From Pilaira anomala (taxonomy: Eukaryota > Mucoromycota > Mucoromycetes > Mucorales > Mucoraceae), in assembly GCA_025716855.1 (NCBI GenBank), contig JAIXMQ010000016.1, positions 186,001-250,000 on the forward strand: DNA of 64,000 nt, given 5' to 3'. The translations under genes and the position numbers were made by a program. The notes under the pieces are model-generated. The model did not search any database, was not told the origin of the DNA, and was given only the letters and a program-made list of their open reading frames with translations. Each line of letters starts with the position of its first letter. Position 1 is the stretch's first letter. This document shows positions 13,210 through 24,924 of this stretch, piece by piece.

Positions 13210-15593
13210 TTATAATTCATCATGATCAAAGTCATCATCAGCTTCAGATTCATAGACAATATTTGTCTTTTTTAATTCTTCATCAGCTAATCTTTCTTCT
13301 TCAGACTTTTCTTCAGCTTTCTTGACTCTAACCTTTGCTTCTTCCGAAATCGAAACACCCACAGCTTTACGAATTAAACCTTCAACACGGCCAGCAAATT
13401 GAGTCATATCCTTCAATGGAAAACCACTACGAATAGCGGTTGTTTCATACATTAATTGAATCAAATTCTCTACATCTTTTGTAATATTATCTTCTTCAAC
13501 ATATTCTAATAAAGTTTCCATGACTGGATGACTAGGATTGATTTCTAAAATCTTTTTTTGAAGACGAAGAGATTCCATGATATATTCCATATTGGGATTC
13601 TTATGATTGACACCTTGAGCATCCAAGACACGTTGAGCGTGACCACTAAGACCATTTTTAGGTGTAATGATAGCTAAAGGTGAAGTAGTTAAACGACGAG
13701 AAATCACGGCCTTTTCAATATGTTGATCCAAAGTCTTTTTTAACCAATCCGTTAAAGGTTTAAACTTGAGATCTAATTCATTATCTCTTTCAAGATCTTT
13801 ATCATCTTCAGCGAAATCGATATCTCCCTTTGCAATATTAACAAACATTTTTCCATTATATCCGGGTATATTTTCAACAAACGTTTCATCAATAGGATCA
13901 GTGAAGTAAATGATTTCATAACCACGAGCCAAAAGAGATTCAATAAAAGGAGATTGTTCAATTTCTTGAATATTACTACCCGTCATGAAAAAGATGCTCT
14001 TTTGGTTTGCTTTCGCACGTTCAATATAATCATCTAAACTGGATGAAAATGATTCGGTATTGAAAGAAGAAGAAAATCTTAATAAACTAGTGATCTTTTT
14101 ACGATACGCTTGTTCTTCAATAGCACCATATTTTAAGATGGTAGCATATTGACTCAAGAATTTCTTGTAAGATTCAGGATCCGATTGAGATAAAGAACTA
14201 AACATATCAAGGGCCTTTTTAACCAAATGACGTGTGATGATACGAAGACTACGATGCTTTTGAAGTGTTTCTCTCGATACATTTAATGGCATATCATCTG
14301 CATCAACAATACCTTTCAAGAAAGAAAGCCATTTAGGTAATAATTCCACTTCGTCTGAAATAAATACACGTTTGACAAATAACTTGATTGGCTTATTGGA
14401 TTGTTCTGTCTTGAGGTTATTGAAGAATGCGTCAGTGACGACAGCAGGAATATAAAGAATTGATCTGAATTCAATCTCTCCTTCACCTTTATAGTGAGTC
14501 CAGCCTAAAGGAGCTTCACGTTCACGACTGATAGATTTGAAAAATTCCTTGTGTTCCTCGTCCGTGATATCTTTAGGTTCTCTCATCCAGATAGGTTTTT
14601 GAACATTGACATGTTCCCAACCATAAACCAGCCTTTTTTCTGTCTTTTCTTCTACTTTATCAATAGCTTCTTCAATTAAATCATCGTCGTTCTCATCGTT
14701 GGTAATAGGCACTTCCTTCTCTTCAGAACTCCAGACCATGATAGGAAAAGTAATAAATTGAGAATACTTGTGAACTAAATCCTTTAAATTCTTTTCCTGT
14801 AAGAATCGATAAGCATCAGGCTTCAGATATAAAGTAATTTGAGTACCACGATCCAAAGTATTGCCGCGAGGATCTTTGGCGATCGTGAAATCATCTACAG
14901 CGGAACTCATCCAGATATATTGATCTGGATCATCATTTGATTTGGATGCAACAGTGACTTTATCCGCTACAAGAAAGACGGAGTAAAAACCAACACCGAA
15001 TTGACCGATTTGAGTGATGGCATCGTTGTTTTGTTCCATCTTGGCCAAGAATTCGGAAGTGCCAGATTTTGCAATGGTGCCCAAGTTTTCTTTGAGTTGT
15101 TGACGAGTCATGCCGATACCAGAATCGGTAATGACCAAGGTCTTTTTTTCGGGATCAGCGGCGATGGTGATACCAAGTTCGCGTTTGGACTTGAGTGCTT
15201 CTGGATCGGTTAAGGATAAGAATCTGATTTTGTCGAGTGCGTCTGATGCGTTTGAGATTAATTCACGTAAAAAGATTTCTCGGGTTTTGTAGAGTGAGTT
15301 GATAATAAGATGCATTAAACGAGATACTTCGGTCTAAAAAATTGATATATTAGATCCACTTTCAACATTTTATTATTATTATTATTATTATTTACCTGGA
15401 AAGTATACTTTTCTGTCTCCAAGTTTTCCATTTGTTCAGGGGATAATTCTGTAGGAAGTCCCTTTGAAGACTCTTCAAGATGACTATTGGCTACAATAGG
15501 ATGTTGTGAACTATCCTCATTGGCTTGTACAGTAAAGTAACCAATGACAACCAAAGTTGCCATCAGTAGCAAGTTCACTCTTTTCAACCTCAT
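13210..15593 (-). CDS. Endoplasmin / GRP94, ER-resident Hsp90
   Basis: Hsp90-family ATP-dependent chaperone of the ER lumen, about 773 residues in two exons (15593-15396, 15333-13210). The N-terminus is a signal peptide (basic MRLKRVN, then hydrophobic LLLMATLVVIGYFTV). The N-domain ATP site shows SLYKTREIFLRELISNASDA, DSGIGM, GTIAKSGT and GQFGVGFYS. An acidic linker (NDENDDDLIEEAIDKVEEK) separates the N domain from the middle domain with GWTHYKGEGEIEFRSILYIP and the conserved LPLNVSRE-like DDMPLNVSRETLQ. The C-terminus ends FDHDEL: HDEL is the fungal/plant ER retrieval signal, replacing the MEEVD of cytosolic Hsp90. An upstream in-frame ATG at 15674 is less likely because it would put a long hydrophobic T-run-encoded stretch before the signal peptide. 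Ascomycete yeasts lack this gene. Confidence 0.96.
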
Positions 15594-15749
15594 CTCGTAA
15601 AGATAAAAAAAAATAAAGATAAAAAAAAAAGGAAGGAGAAGTGAGGAAACTTTAGTTGCCCTTTTTGTATTCAATAGAACTTGGAGTTGTCACTCACTCA
15701 TTGGATTAAAATATTATGTTTTTTTTTCCCGGATTACACAAGGCTTTTT

Positions 15750-16245
15750 TTATTTTAATGATGCAGCATTAGTAGCAGCACGAATATTCATTAATAAACG
15801 ATTCTTTTCTTGAAAGAATATATCAACTGCTTGTAAGGTTTCTGCGTTACGTGTTGCTAAGTTACGTGTTGTTTCTACGTTGGTTTGGCCAGATATACTT
15901 AATAGACCACAACTTCTTGCGTGAGTCTCTAACGTTTGAAGTGAAGACATTAATTCTTCAAAGTCGGCTATACTTGATAAAAAAAAAAGCATTAACATTT
16001 ATGATACATAATGAGAGGAAAACAAAAATAACTACCTCTTGCCTCTAAAGGTTCGTAAGGTGTAAAAACTGAATTTTCTCTATTTTTAAAGATTGTTATA
16101 AAGAGAGGTTCATTGCAAAAAAAAAAGTATCTTTTTTTTTTTACATTTTATCAAAGAATTCTTGTCCTTTTTTTTCGATTTCAGATAGTTGGGATATAAG
16201 CGTTATAAAGGAAAGTCTATATTCTTGTGTTGCTTTTGAAGTCAT
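15750..16245 (-). CDS. Small helical protein, function unknown
   Basis: Three exons by splice consensus (16245-16145, 16079-16036, 15967-15750) give about 120 residues. The sequence is predicted mostly alpha-helical and charged: YRLSFITLISQLSEIEKKGQ, then PYEPLEARADFEELMSSLQT, then ATRNAETLQAVDIFFQEKNR. No signal peptide or membrane segment. Length and helical character resemble small subunits of complexes such as Mediator head/tail, BLOC-like or kinetochore assemblies, but no diagnostic motif is recognised. Frame is kept only if the second intron uses the TAG acceptor just before the ADFEEL segment; an earlier CAAG site would give a stop. It ends close to the 3' side of nothing else and starts 162 bp from the plus-strand oxidase frame, so the two may share a promoter. 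Confidence 0.65.
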
Positions 16246-16494
16246 GGTATTTATTTTGTATGTATGTATGTACAGTGATAAAAGCTTTTCGTTGTTTTTT
16301 TTAGAGTCAAATTGATTGAGAGTAATTATACTCAACCGTCACGTTTTCAAAAACGGTTGTTGATTGAATGACTAAAAAAATAGGTTCAAATTGGCATAAA
16401 TGTTCAAATGGTAATACATAAAAGAGAGACAGAGAGAGAGAGAGAGAGTTCTTTCAATTTATCATCTTCTTTTTTTTTTTTTTTTTACCTTAAT

Positions 16495-18360
16495 ATGAGG
16501 GAAAAAATCTATTTTATTTCACCCTTACTGTTATTCTTCACCTTTGCATCAGGTACCTGTCTATCTTCCAACGCATGTTGGCCTACAGAATCCATATGGC
16601 AATCACTCAACGCATCCGTGCACGGAAACCTAGTATCCGTAAACCCACCAGCACAATCATGTTATGCCGGCCCAGGGTATAACAAAAACACATGTAAAGC
16701 CTATCAACAAGGATTCTTAACTGACTTGCACCGAGAATCCCATATCGGCACCATGCAAAACATCAATTGGGAAACATGCGAAGAGCGTGGATGTTTATTG
16801 AACTCTCTCTTTCCTTCCTTACCTCAATTCTTTGGTACTTGTTCTCAAGGGGCGTTACCAAGATACGCATTGAATTCGACAAATGAACACGATATCATCA
16901 CGGTCATGCGGTTTGCTCAGTTATATCGTATCGCTTTCAATATTAAGAATTCAGGACATGATTACTTGGGAAGAAGTACGTCACCTGATTCAATCACGGT
17001 TTGGATCCATCCGTTACAAAAGATTGTGTTTCATGATGCTGATTTTCAACCGGTTGGGTGTTCTTCATCATCATCAGCAGAAGAGGGATATACGGCATTT
17101 ACGTTTGGTGGAGGAGTGAAATGGTTTGATGCATATCGAGCTGCTCATGAACATAATGTGACGGTGGTAGGTGGTGCACAAGCGGGAGTAGGTGTAGCTG
17201 GAGGTTGGTTAGGTGGAGGAGGTATGCTAAAAAAAAAATTATGCAAAAAGGACAACAGTAAAAAAAAAATAATAATAATAAAAAAACTGAACCTTACTAC
17301 ATTAGGTCATTCAATGTTGACTCCCGCATTTGGATTAGGTGTAGATCACGTTCTTCAATATAAAGTGATAACTGCCAATGGACAGGTACGAGCCATCAAC
17401 CGATGCCAATCACCGGATTTATTCTGGGCACTTCGTGGCGGTGGAGGAGGTACGTTTGGTATTGTGACAGAAGTCACGATGCGAGTGTACGCCAAGAAAA
17501 AAAATCCCAAAGTGCAAGTGCAGGCGATGAAATTAGTGATATTAAGTTCATCTGAACAAAAGGCATTCTTGATCGAATTCGCCCGTCATTCTGAGCGATG
17601 GGCGAAAGAAGGATGGGGAGGGTACTTTTATTATTATGGGTATGGGGTTCAGTTTGTGTATGGTAATCCGTTACTTTCAAAAGAAGAAGCAGAGGCGTCT
17701 ATGAAACCTTTATTGGATTTCGTTCATTCGAAGCCATGGTGGAAGATGTATAAAAGACGGATTGAGGCGCAAACGTTTCATGATTTTTATTCGGTATTTA
17801 TGGAGGTGTTGCATAAGAATTCGGAAATGGTAGGGTATGGAGCAAGGATTGCGTCTCGTTTGGTTCCTCAGTCACAGTTTAGGACAGATGCGTCGATTGA
17901 GGCGTTGGTGGATGCATTTATGGAAGGCACACAATTGACTCGACCTATCTCGTTTTTCTTACCGACCCAGATCTTGGCCACGACCTCTTTACGTGTGCAA
18001 GATTTAAAAGGTGAGACTTCAGTCCAGCCTTTGTTTCGAAGTACGGTATGGCATGTTATCTATACGACGGGATGGATTCAAGGGACACCCGAGTTCATGA
18101 AACGAAAAGCAGCACTGGGAGTAAGTAAAGCAGCAGACTTGATTCGAAAGTTGACACCCCATGGTGGTGCTTATTTGAATGAGGCAGATATCTTGGAACC
18201 GAATTGGACAGAATCTTTTTGGGGAGATGCGAATTATAAACGGTTGGTGGAGATCAAACAAAAATATGATCCTGATAACTTTTTCAATTGTTGGAAATGT
18301 ATTGGGTGGGATGAAACTATGGCTACCACAGATAAAAAATATCGGTGCTATCAATATTAG
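16495..18360 (+). CDS. Secreted FAD-linked oxidase, berberine-bridge (BBE) type
   Basis: Flavin-dependent oxidase of the VAO/PCMH fold, about 593 residues after splicing out 17222-17305. The N-terminus has a secretion signal (MREKIYFISPLLLFFTFASG). The FAD-binding part shows PRYALNSTNEHDIITVMRFA, then NSGHDYLGRS, where the histidine is the usual covalent FAD ligand, then a Gly-rich loop (GGAQAGVGVAGGW, GGGGHSMLTPAFGLGVDHVL) and ALRGGGGGTFGIVTEV. The position where bicovalent BBE enzymes have a cysteine appears to be Ala/Val, so mono-covalent FAD is expected. A typical C-terminal BBE motif (YLNEADILEPNWTESFWG ... YDPDNFFNCW) closes the protein. Substrate unknown; relatives oxidise sugars or secondary metabolites. 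The 84-nt intron keeps the frame open if retained. Start chosen at 16495; the in-frame ATG at 16408 would precede a GA/T repeat leader. Confidence 0.9.
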   Translation: MREKIYFISPLLLFFTFASGTCLSSNACWPTESIWQSLNASVHGNLVSVNPPAQSCYAGPGYNKNTCKAYQQGFLTDLHRESHIGTMQNINWETCEERGCLLNSLFPSLPQFFGTCSQGALPRYALNSTNEHDIITVMRFAQLYRIAFNIKNSGHDYLGRSTSPDSITVWIHPLQKIVFHDADFQPVGCSSSSSAEEGYTAFTFGGGVKWFDAYRAAHEHNVTVVGGAQAGVGVAGGWLGGGGMLKKKLCKKDNSKKKIIIIKKLNLTTLGHSMLTPAFGLGVDHVLQYKVITANGQVRAINRCQSPDLFWALRGGGGGTFGIVTEVTMRVYAKKKNPKVQVQAMKLVILSSSEQKAFLIEFARHSERWAKEGWGGYFYYYGYGVQFVYGNPLLSKEEAEASMKPLLDFVHSKPWWKMYKRRIEAQTFHDFYSVFMEVLHKNSEMVGYGARIASRLVPQSQFRTDASIEALVDAFMEGTQLTRPISFFLPTQILATTSLRVQDLKGETSVQPLFRSTVWHVIYTTGWIQGTPEFMKRKAALGVSKAADLIRKLTPHGGAYLNEADILEPNWTESFWGDANYKRLVEIKQKYDPDNFFNCWKCIGWDETMATTDKKYRCYQY

Positions 18361-18765
18361 TTTTATGAAATATATATATTTTTTTTTATTAGTTAGCACT
18401 AATTATATGGTATCATAGAGGCTTTTTCATAAATCAACCAATTGATAATTGTATGTAATTGTTTAATATCTTTTGTATCACCTTTCTGGAATTGAATATT
18501 ACAATAAATGATACGAGAGAGGAGCAGCACAGAATTACTGTAATAGCTTTTGATTACTTTAAATCTAAGTTTTAAAAAAATACCAATAAATGAAAATGTA
18601 ACCATCATGCTGCTGGTAACTTCTCTTTAATTTATTTTTAGTGCCCTCGATTTCTTCTTTCCCCCTTTTTTTCTCTCTCTCTTTCTCTTTCATAACTAAT
18701 TCTTTTTCATTCCCCACCTTTCCTTTCCTTTCCTTTTCTCTCTCTTTCTTTCTTTCTTTCTTTAA

Positions 18766-18767
<2 letters not shown>

Positions 18768-18810
<43 letters not shown>
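18768..18810. repeat. (CA)n microsatellite in 5' leader
   Basis: About 20 CA units preceded by CT/CTTT-rich tracts from 18660. It ends 25 bp before the ATG of the four-pass membrane protein and so lies in its promoter or 5' UTR. Confidence 0.9.
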
Positions 18811-18813
<3 letters not shown>

Positions 18814-18834
18814 TCTTTATATTCTTTTTTTAAT

Positions 18835-19789
18835 ATGGGACTCGGTTTAGAAAAATGTTGTTGCCTCATTCCACTTAGATTAGGAACCTTTTTCATTGCC
18901 ATCTGGTTCTTTGTAAAGTTTTTTTTATTTTATTTTATTTTTTTAATATCTGCAATAAATTTAACTAATAAATTTATTCAAATATAGGCTATATACTTGT
19001 TTTATTCTGCAACTGGTTTTGTAGGTGTAAATGGTAAAAACATAAACGGAAATTCAAAAAATGTGTGCACAATAACTAAAATCCCAAAAAAAAAAAAAGC
19101 TATTGTATTTTATTCAGGACAAGCAGCAAGGCCATGGTATTATATTAATTTAATATTCACAGTATTCATTTGTGTTGGAGGATTATGTGGTATTGTTGGA
19201 TCTTTGTGTGTGAGTCATATTAAATTAGTTTTTTTTTTGTATTATATTAATTCAAATGTATATCATGATAGGCATCGAGAAGATTTTCTAAAGCATTTAG
19301 TGTGATTGTTTGGATCAGTTGTATTTTATCGATGGTTGTTTATGTGATATCACTTGTTTTGATGGCAATTAATTCAGACAATGTGATTGAATCATGTATG
19401 GTGATTGGATTTGTTGGTGTACAAAATGTACAACGTAATATTTCTCCTGTGCATATCAGTCAAACAGAATATTATACACCTGTCAAATATCCTGGATTAT
19501 TAACTGAACATGCTGGATCTGAAGCCGATTGTGCTAGAATGCTTAAAACATTTACAATTTTATTTGGTGTGATTATCTTTATTGTTCAACTAGTTCAGGT
19601 AACATATAATACAAAAAAAAAAAGGGGGAAATATATACTAAAAATGAAATGTTGTATTAGATTTATTTCGCATATGTCGTAAGTGCTTATGCAAAGCGAC
19701 TTTCAAATGGTGCAAGACATCATAGATTACACGCTCAACAAATTAAAGACTTTGAAGAATCCAGATACCACATGTCTACTGTCTACTAG
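18835..19789 (+). CDS. Four-pass membrane protein, fungal family
   Basis: Five exons by splice consensus: MGLGLEKCCCLIPLRLGTFF... from 18835, then AIYLFYSATGFVG, then GQAARPWYYINLIFTVFICV, then the long exon from about 19273 (SRRFSKAFSVIVWISCILSM), and a last exon ending HHRLHAQQIKDFEESRYHMS before TAG at 19787. The product is about 215 residues with four hydrophobic segments and one larger extracytosolic loop between TM3 and TM4 that contains two cysteines (ESCM..., EADCARM). The N-terminal CCC is a likely palmitoylation site. This architecture is common in Mucoromycota but functionally uncharacterised; resemblance to tetraspanin-like or LAPTM-like proteins is topological only. Introns contain long T or A runs. 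Confidence 0.75.
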
Positions 19790-20092
19790 TATTTTTTAGT
19801 AAGGCATTATACGCATATAACACAAACACTCACTACACAACAAATGTACACAATTTTTACAACAAACATATTAATATTCTCCCAATCACAAACAAATTCG
19901 CGCATTCCCTCTTAGTTATAAATATATATTACAGAAAAAAATAAAAATAGTAAATAGTTATAATCTAAAAACAATCAAATGGTATAGTATTTAATTTTAT
20001 ATCAAAGACAACTGAAGAACTCCCTTTTTTTTATATATATAATATATATATACATACAATTTTATTTATTTTTATATATACAGTAATATAAC
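19790..20092. other. Intergenic between convergent genes, no gene seen
   Basis: About 300 bp of very AT-rich sequence, including TA-alternating stretches at 20030-20095, between the 3' ends of the membrane protein gene and cytochrome c peroxidase. Confidence 0.5.
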
Positions 20093-21555
20093 TTATACAT
20101 TAACACGTTTAAATACATATTCCTTTTCTTTACCAGTAAAAGGTACACCCAATTCGATCAATTTCTTAAAAGCAAGAGCAAAATCATGATAAAACTTGTC
20201 TTGATCTTTAGCATACAATTGGAAATAAGGGCCAAGCTTTTCATCATGTAACATACTGATTTCAATAGGTAACATCATGACTTCTGGGTTGTTCTTATCT
20301 ACCCATTGCCATAAGCCTTTGGTAGGAAGGTCTCTCTTGACCCACTCACGGGAGGTGATTGCCTTGTAATACTCGTTGGAAAAGAAAGTAGGTGCTTCTT
20401 GCCATGGCCCATCATAGCCACTACGATCAAGATGACATCTACCGAGTACATGTCCACCAATTAAAGCAACAATTTCTTGATCATTAAAGCCCTATATACA
20501 TATGTATATAAAGAAGAGAGTTGAGAATTTTGTATGAATTATTTGATTTTTTTTATTTTTTAAATTCAACTCACCATACGGTAAAATACGTTGCGTGCAT
20601 GATCTCTATTAAGAGCTCCGTCAGGAAGTCTACCATCAGGAGTTACCTTGTTTTCACCTTGATCTTGACGACCTGGTCTCCACTTAATATCAGGACCACC
20701 CTATATATATATATATGTATTGTGTCAAGTTAACAAGATAGTATGAAATTTGATTTTTTTTTAACTTACAAGCTCTTGAACAGCTACCACACCACCTAAT
20801 GTGTACATATCACCATAACTCAATTCAGGATACTTTGGCTTGATTTTTTCGTGTAAAAGATCACGAGCGATTTCTAATCCTTTATTTGCAGGATGAGAGC
20901 TTTCAGCTTTAAAACGGATGGTACCACCTCCACTTCCACCTGTATTATCTTTTTTATCATAAGTACCAGAAGAATGCCAGGCAAGACGGAAAAGAACTGG
21001 ACCATAAGATCCATCATCATAACTATTTTTTTTTTTTTTTTTATATATAAAAATTAAACTTTCGGACTTTTTAACTACGTTGTATTTTCCTTTTCTTACT
21101 CTGGGTTAGAATCTAATAATGCAGCAATGTCATTATACACTTGTTGATAATCGATATTCTTTGAATCCAATTTAGCTACAGGAGTACCCTTGACTGTTTC
21201 ATTAGGTTCGTGCTTTGTCTCAGTTTTTGTCTCGGATATATCGTGTCTACCTTCCAAGAGAGCGAGTTTCTCACCTTGTTTCTTTTGATAATATGTATAG
21301 GCAATACCAAGTGAAATACAACCTATGTAATTAAAAATTTAAGCATTTAATTGTTCATAATATCTAATTGTCTTTTTTTTTTTTTTTTTATAATACTTTA
21401 CCAACCCATAAAAGTGGGTTATGACCTTCGTCTGCTACCTTTTTAGGTGTAGTACTGTACTGACGACGCATACCCATATTGACGTTTGAAGCCAAACGAG
21501 GACGATTCATGGCAACCCGAGTTGTCAAGCAACGTAATGAACGTAAAGCAGACAT
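20093..21555 (-). CDS. CCP1: Mitochondrial cytochrome c peroxidase
   Basis: Class I heme peroxidase that reduces hydrogen peroxide with electrons from cytochrome c in the mitochondrial intermembrane space. Five exons (21555-21402, 21322-21100, 21022-20770, 20700-20575, 20491-20093) give about 384 residues. The N-terminus is a basic presequence ([16 protein letters not shown] ... RRQYSTTP) followed by a hydrophobic segment ([15 protein letters not shown]), the bipartite sorting signal seen in Ccp1. Distal site: [13 protein letters not shown] with the Arg, Trp and catalytic His. Proximal heme ligand: [11 protein letters not shown], followed by SGYDGPW, whose Trp matches the radical-bearing residue of yeast Ccp1. 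The ending [17 protein letters not shown] is also characteristic. Introns 3 and 4 are TA-repeat rich. Confidence 0.95.
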
Positions 21556-21594
21556 TGTTTTATTTTTCAATGTAAGTGAATAAAGAAGAAGAAA

Positions 21595-21627
<33 letters not shown>

Positions 21628-21644
21628 ATATAAAAAAAAAGAAC

Positions 21645-22267
21645 TTAATTGGCAGGGGTTTTACTGCCAGATGATTTCCTCGGATTTATTTTTAAAAACT
21701 TTAACAAATTATTTGGTAAACTATACAAAAAAAAAAAATAATAATTAATATAGATACAAAGTTGGAAGTGTTTGTGTATATTTTTCTGTACCTGTGGTAT
21801 ACATGTGTCTTTTTAGAAGATTTCTTTGGCAAAGTATCCGCTTTTGAAGTAGATAAACCTTGAGGCTTTTTTAAGAACCATCTTGAACGTATATGTTCGG
21901 ATTCAGCCAACATACGTTTTGTATCATCTAATTCTTCTTTTGTGGCAGTATGATCATTTACGACCTGAATAAACTTTGTATGTAAATCTTTAAACTCTCT
22001 TTTCCATTTACATACTTTTTCTTCAGTATGTATTAATTTTTCAGTCAAGAAATTGACTTCATTTCTTAAAGCAGTTAATTGCATTGTATTATCATATTGT
22101 TGTTGTTGGTTATATATAAATTGTAATAATCGAGTATTTCTTTTCTCTCTTCTGGCTTCATCTTGTTCGTCGCTCATACTGGCTCTTGGACTTTTCGTGT
22201 GTTGAATTGGTATCGGTAAAGAATATCTTGGTGAATAATCTCTTTTCATATCAAGTACTTCTGCCAT
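21645..22267 (-). CDS. Coiled-coil protein with two possible C-termini
   Basis: Starts at 22267 with a Ser/Pro/Tyr-rich head (SPRYSLPIPIQ, SPRASMS) and continues as a coiled coil (LTALRNEVNFLTEKLIHTEE, then KEELDDTKRMLAESE). No family is recognised. At the 3' side a GTACAG donor after ...THVYH and a TTGTATAG acceptor near 21722 would splice to SLPNNLLKFLKINPRKSSGS..., ending at 21645 (about 183 residues). Without splicing, the frame continues into FVSILIIIFFFCIVYQ and stops at 21701 (188 residues), giving a hydrophobic tail. I favour the spliced form because the added tail looks like coding sequence and the intervening part is intron-like, but both are possible. Confidence 0.65.
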
Positions 22268-24924
22268 TTTCTGTAGTTGTTGTTATAAAATTTATATATA
22301 TATATATATTTAAAAAAGAGACTCGAATTATGCGCTTGAAGATATTTATATAAATATTATATTTTTATTTCATTTTGCTTCTTTCTTTAACAATGAACCC
22401 TTCTATTTTCGTTTCTCTTTATCGTGACGAATCTATTGCGCATAGAACAATTATTAGCATACGAAACATGTATAAGAATCATTATTATGAATTCATTTAT
22501 TTTAATTGTTTATAATAGATTATTATGCAAAAAAACTGTTGTCCGAAATAGTTTTTTTTTTTTGATTGTTTATTTTGAACATAGAAATTTACAAAATGTA
22601 ATATGCAGAATAGCCATCTATTTATTACATTAGAAATTAAATGTCAATTGGTGAATAAACTAATATAGAAGTTCTCTGCCGAATAAAAAATTGCTAAAGG
22701 GGACCTGATCTTTTTAATATACTCTTGCATGATTCTTATACCAAGTTTCAAAAAAAAAAAACTTAAAACACCAACAATATCGATTTCTAAATCATTAGCC
22801 GTAAGTCATAAATGACTGGCGATGATGGAGAGTGGAAAAGAGTTTAATAAGAACATGTATCATATTAGGCTATATACATATACTTGTTATTTAAGTAGTA
22901 TATTTATTGCTGAATCTATGAGTAGTATATTCGAAAATATGAAGGAAGAAAAAAAAAAGTATAAAGGAAAGGAGGAAACAAACTTAAAAAAAAAATGAAA
23001 AGAGGTTAAATACTTATACAGCATGATTTAAAGAAAACCTTTGTATTCATTGTCTTTTTACGAAATATGCAAAAGGTTACAGTATAAATGGGTGTATGAC
23101 ATCTTTGCAGTGCCTCCAGGACGCTTTTTAAGATAAATTCGAGTACATTTTACAGATCCAAATGGCGTATTCAATGAATACATTCAACGATTTTATTTTG
23201 TATATAAGATAGTGCAAGAGGTTCAAACAAAAACTAAAGTTTTTTTTTTTTTTTTTCATTCGAACACATTGTTTTCAAAATGATGGTTTTTATGATCGAA
23301 AAGACAAAAAAGATTCTGCTGCAATTTGTTTTCTTCGTATAACAAAAGAAAAAGACTCGACCCATCTTTTAGATGGTTATAGGGTCAAACATTAAAAAAA
23401 ATACCATGCATGGGAATTGAGTCTTCAAGGTAATATCTAAATGATCTTATAGTAGTGTCAACTCATGCGGGGGAAAAAAAATACTTCATCCCTTTACATA
23501 GTTTAAAAGTCAATCATCTACTTAAAGATTCGATTAAAAACATCAAAAGTGCTACTGATGCTTTAAAAAAATATCATGTGCAGTGATTTCCTAACGCAAG
23601 CATCAACATGGTCAAACTTGCACAAAGATATTCCATTGTTCGAATTATTCAGACAAAAATGAGACTTATCAAATACTCGATAAAATATAAGGAAAAAAGC
23701 ATTTAAAGCAAAGTAAAATGTATAGCTCTTCGTTGGTTCCATCTTCGTATGAAGAAAGGATTCATTTGATGTTAGTTTATGACATGTTTGCATATTTGTT
23801 TGTAACTCTTGAACTCTTTTACTGAAATTTTAACGTCAAGGATTTCTAATATTCTATGCTTTTATTTTCACTTATTTAGCTGATGCGAACTAAAGCAGGA
23901 TAAATGCTCCTACACGCTAATGGATCGTAGGAAAACATGGCATGAAGGCTCTGAGAGCAGGTTAATTCCGTAGTTTTTTTTTTTTTTTACCATACCTCTT
24001 TTCTTGGGCTTTATTTTCTTTATGATTACTGTCTCATGCTACGAAACATCCATCAAAAGAGAATGTATCTGTTACCAGCAGATGGTATCAGAATTTTCAG
24101 ACGGAATTGCGTAAATGGAGAAATAAGCATCATCAACAAATAGGTATTTTTTGTTATAAAGATAAAACGAGAGCATTGAATCAATAGGCAGTGAGTTGGG
24201 ACATAACGGAGAGGATTGCTGATGAAGTAATAATCTATTTTACCTGTGGTAATCAAGGATAATTTTCTATTTTAATAACTAACTATTTTAATAAAAACTT
24301 GCATTTGTTTGTAACTAGCTATTTACTCATTTTCTCCCCAAAAAAAAAAAAAAAAAAAAAAAAAAAACTAAATATTGAAACAATATTCTTTACATCTTAT
24401 GTTAACATGTTCATGATGATAGTAATAAAAAAAAAAATTATCAATTAAAAAGAAAAAAAAAATCTAGAGGAATGATTTAGTAGCTGTAAGACAGAATCAG
24501 TCAGTATATCCTCTTTACAGATAACTCCTTTAAGATCAGGATGGAGCGTGAACTAGCCGAGACACTCATTTTTAACTAGCGCCATTATTCTTGTGTAGAA
24601 TTATACATGAATAAATTTTATTGTAATATTTCTTTCTTTGTTATCAGCATATACAACAACAACAACAACAACAACAACAAAAAACTTGAAAGTTAGCTTT
24701 TATCCACACACTTATATAATACAGCCATCGTGCTATAGAATGATACAGTTAGAAATTCTTTAACAAAATTAATAGCATGTTATTATTTATGATCATCCGT
24801 TTAACTAAAAATAAACCTTAAAGAAGGCGGAACACAAATCTAAATCTGTGTTCAAAGCATTCAACTTCTTTCCAAACTAAGAAAAAGAATAACTCTTTTT
24901 TTTTTTTAAGTATATATAAATTTC
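22268..24924. other. Long intergenic region, no convincing gene
   Basis: About 2.65 kb between divergent genes. It contains many homopolymer runs (for example A run at 24341-24367), a (CAA)n repeat at about 24655-24680, and only short open frames without coding character. No segment is shared with the repeat families found at 26.9-52 kb. The last 25 bp (T run then TATATAAA) before 24925 look like a TATA-containing promoter. Confidence 0.5.

Noticed and set aside
23563..23793. Minus-strand 76-codon frame in the 22.3-24.9 kb spacer
   Set aside because: No motif, no splice partners and ordinary AT-rich composition; length is within chance for this base composition.
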